Source: Thermaceae bacterium (GTDB lineage Bacteria; Deinococcota; Deinococci; Deinococcales; Thermaceae). From it: DNA of 33,768 nucleotides. The position numbers and the translations under genes are program-made. How positions within the stretch are numbered: the stretch's first letter is position 1; the number at the start of each line of letters is the position of its first letter. This document shows positions 32,459-33,768 of the stretch, piece by piece. A model generated the notes under the pieces. That model was not told the DNA's origin. It was given only the letters and a program-made list of their open reading frames with translations, and did no database searches. The stretch lies in contig JADMIM010000037.1 of NCBI GenBank assembly GCA_015478585.1, positions 1 to 33,768 on the forward strand, given 5' to 3'.

Positions 32459-33019
32459 ATGCCCTATCCTGCTAAAACCAGCCCTGAGGCCATTTTAGAA
32501 ACGGCCCTGGAGCTGCTCGAGCAAGAAGGTCAAGCTAACCTTTCGATGCGCAACCTGGCCCAGCAGCTGGATCTCAAAGCACCCAGTTTGTACCGGTACT
32601 ACGCCGACAAAAAAGCCCTCGAGGTGGCAATGGTAGGCTATGCAACCGATTTGTTGCGCCAGCAGATCGAAAGCGGAATCGAGGGTTTGGTTCCGAGGAA
32701 AGCTCTAAAGAAAGCCGCCGAAATATACCTCGAGTTCACCCGCGCCCACCCCAACCTCTACGCCCTGACCATGAACGCCAGCCGTTTCCCTTACCACCCC
32801 TCAGGGACAGGGAAAGCCCTGTGGAACGTGCTGTTAGCTGTGGTTGGCAGAGTAACTAAAAACCCTGACGACACCGCAGCAACGGTTGCTCTGTGGGCTT
32901 TTTTGCACGGTTTTGCCAACCTCGAGCATTCGGGAATGTTCGGCCCTAGCGGCCCCAAAGGGGGTTTCGAGGTTGGGCTCTCGGCACTGCTCGAGGGCTT
33001 CAAAACCCGGGCTACCTAA
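32459..33019 (+). CDS. TetR-family transcriptional regulator (WHG-domain type)
   Basis: The 186-residue repressor has an N-terminal helix-turn-helix domain (residues 10-56: AILETALELLEQEGQANLSMRNLAQQLDLKAPSLYRYYADKKALEVAM). Its ligand-binding domain ends WAFLHGFANLEHSGMFGPSGPKGGFEVGLSALLEGF, the WHG-type TetR C terminus. The ATG lies 8 nt after the predicted -10 and has no Shine-Dalgarno, so the mRNA is probably leaderless. It should repress itself and the divergent DUF4260-like gene. Ligand unknown. Its end overlaps the convergent next gene by 4 nt. Confidence 0.9.
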   Translation: MPYPAKTSPEAILETALELLEQEGQANLSMRNLAQQLDLKAPSLYRYYADKKALEVAMVGYATDLLRQQIESGIEGLVPRKALKKAAEIYLEFTRAHPNLYALTMNASRFPYHPSGTGKALWNVLLAVVGRVTKNPDDTAATVALWAFLHGFANLEHSGMFGPSGPKGGFEVGLSALLEGFKTRAT

Positions 33020-33489
33020 ATCTCCAGGGCTGCGCGAATCTGCTCCAGGGCGGCCTCCTCGGCTTGGTTGACTTGCACCCCGCCAATCCCTAACCCCCCT
33101 ACCTCTTTAGCTGCTGCCGCAGTGGCATCAGCGATGCCCAGCAGCCAGTGCTTGAAGGCCTGGGCCTCCGAAGCCGTAGCCTTGTGGGCCAATAGGACTG
33201 CGGCCCCTTTGAGGGTGCTGAGGGCTATGGTCTGGACATCGGCAGGGTTGAGGTGCTCGAGGGGATAGGCCCAGTTGATCTTGGCTAGAGGCGATATCCT
33301 CGAGCAGGCTTTTCGTTCGGTAAGGCGGCTTTGGAGGGCCAGGGTAAGCGCGTGGGTGACGGCGCTAGACTCCTCGAGTACCCCAGTGATGCCGCTGGGT
33401 GCAGCCAGGGTGATGATTAGCCCGACCATGAACGGTGTCCGGGCGAGCAAGGCCCATTCTCCGGGGGTATAGGGGGTTTTACTGGACAT
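33016..33489 (-). CDS. Conserved-looking protein of unknown function
   Basis: The 157-residue soluble protein opens YTPGEWALLARTPFMVGLIITLAAPSGITGVLEESSAV. This region suggests a conserved domain, and a largely helical, Ala-rich remainder follows, ending AALEQIRAALEI. It has Ala/Gly-rich stretches (GIADATAAAAKEVGGLGIGGVQV) and no certain membrane segment. I do not recognise a named family. Its 3' end overlaps the tetR end by 4 nt, and it lies directly after the small membrane protein gene in what is probably a two-gene leftward unit. Confidence 0.7.
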   Translation of the reverse strand: MSSKTPYTPGEWALLARTPFMVGLIITLAAPSGITGVLEESSAVTHALTLALQSRLTERKACSRISPLAKINWAYPLEHLNPADVQTIALSTLKGAAVLLAHKATASEAQAFKHWLLGIADATAAAAKEVGGLGIGGVQVNQAEEAALEQIRAALEI

Positions 33490-33491
33490 GG

Positions 33492-33656
33492 CTAGGGTTT
33501 CTTCTGCTGCTCGAAATAGGTGTAGATATAAAAAGCCGCTACTACCAGCCCCAGAAAGAGCAAAACCACCAGCAGGCTGCGGATATATGAGGCCAACAGC
33601 ACCCCCACCAACACACCCGCAGCGAAATAGATCCAGGGCAGCGGCAGGGATTTCAT
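33492..33656 (-). CDS. Very small double-helix membrane protein
   Basis: The 54-residue protein has two adjacent hydrophobic segments, WIYFAAGVLVGVLLASYI and LLVVLLFLGLVVAAFYIYTYF, and a basic tail EQQKKP. I chose ATG 33656 over the in-frame longer reading (start 33755), whose extra residues are polar and cross a short upstream open frame. The ribosome site is weak, and the start lies 5 nt after the stop of that upstream frame, suggesting coupled translation. The following gene starts 2 nt after its stop... on the same strand its neighbour is the 157-residue protein, encoded 2 nt downstream. Function unknown. Confidence 0.55.
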   Translation of the reverse strand: MKSLPLPWIYFAAGVLVGVLLASYIRSLLVVLLFLGLVVAAFYIYTYFEQQKKP

Positions 33657-33661
33657 GGCTT

Positions 33662-33697
33662 CTACTTTATCGCGGCCTTCATTATCGCGGCTTTCAT
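33662..33697 (-). CDS. Possible 11-residue leader peptide (MKAAIMKAAIK)
   Basis: A short frame starts with ATG at 33697 after GGAGGGGAG and ends with TAG at 33664-33662, five bases before the membrane-protein start. It arises from a 15-bp tandem repeat and encodes MKAAI twice, then K. It may be a translated leader that couples or tunes the downstream gene, or only a chance product of the repeat. Confidence 0.35.
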   Translation of the reverse strand: MKAAIMKAAIK

Positions 33698-33715
33698 TGA
33701 CGTTGGCTCCCCTCC

Positions 33716-33737
33716 TATAGCGGTCTTCAAAGGAAAT
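33716..33737 (-). repeat. GAAAACCGCT dispersed motif, copy 6 (degenerate, minus strand)
   Basis: The minus strand reads CCTTTGAAGACCGCTATAGG, just upstream of the leader ribosome site of the last gene. Confidence 0.4.
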
Positions 33738-33768
33738 GAACCAGAGGGTAGCCACAGAGGTTGAACCA

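Overview
The window looks like chromosome from a moderately thermophilic Deinococcota member close to Meiothermus. This is an inference from style: GC-rich genes, short exported-protein leaders ending ALA-Q, GGAGG ribosome sites, and a striking excess of the palindrome CTCGAG in codons and spacers. No rRNA, tRNA or CRISPR array was seen.

Layout. 1-2627: tail of a possible unknown gene, a YhhQ-type queuosine-precursor transporter, hypoxanthine phosphoribosyltransferase, and an S4/RsuA-family pseudouridine synthase whose basic tail overlaps the hpt start. 2767-11039: a sugar-utilisation island with a ThuA-like protein, an acetyl-xylan-esterase-family deacetylase, a galactonate dehydratase, two ABC sugar permeases, a small exported protein, and two tandem paralogous sugar-binding proteins. 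It has no ATPase gene. 11193-14309: VOC protein, RlmB, PilT and a universal stress protein. 14310-15910: a decayed zone with an IS4-type transposase relic, a frameshifted repeat-protein relic and a vWA gene remnant broken by an in-frame TAG. 16015-17185: a small membrane protein and a LOG-family protein.

17186-26697 holds a four-gene efflux operon (two TolC-family proteins, membrane-fusion protein, RND pump) divergent from a response regulator and histidine kinase. The intergenic region carries 11-bp tandem repeats typical of OmpR-family binding sites, so the two-component pair probably controls the pump. The second TolC-family protein lacks the segments that build the outer-membrane barrel. 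26812-29698: a second two-component system with a Met/Gly-rich sensor loop, divergent from an exported protein with a similar Met/Gly-rich stretch; two opposed pairs of 11-bp repeats lie between them. 29858-31887: a Tat-type intradiol dioxygenase, a cytochrome-b-like membrane protein and a small membrane protein. 31930-33656: a DUF4260-like membrane protein divergent from a TetR regulator over a symmetrical promoter/operator, then two small unknown genes.

Two dispersed intergenic repeat families run through the window: a roughly 41-bp hairpin element (four copies, in repeat-rich flanks) and a roughly 22-bp GAAAACCGCT motif (about six copies). The main points of novelty are the barrel-less TolC homologue, the readable operators, the repeat families and the Met-rich sensor/exported-protein pair.
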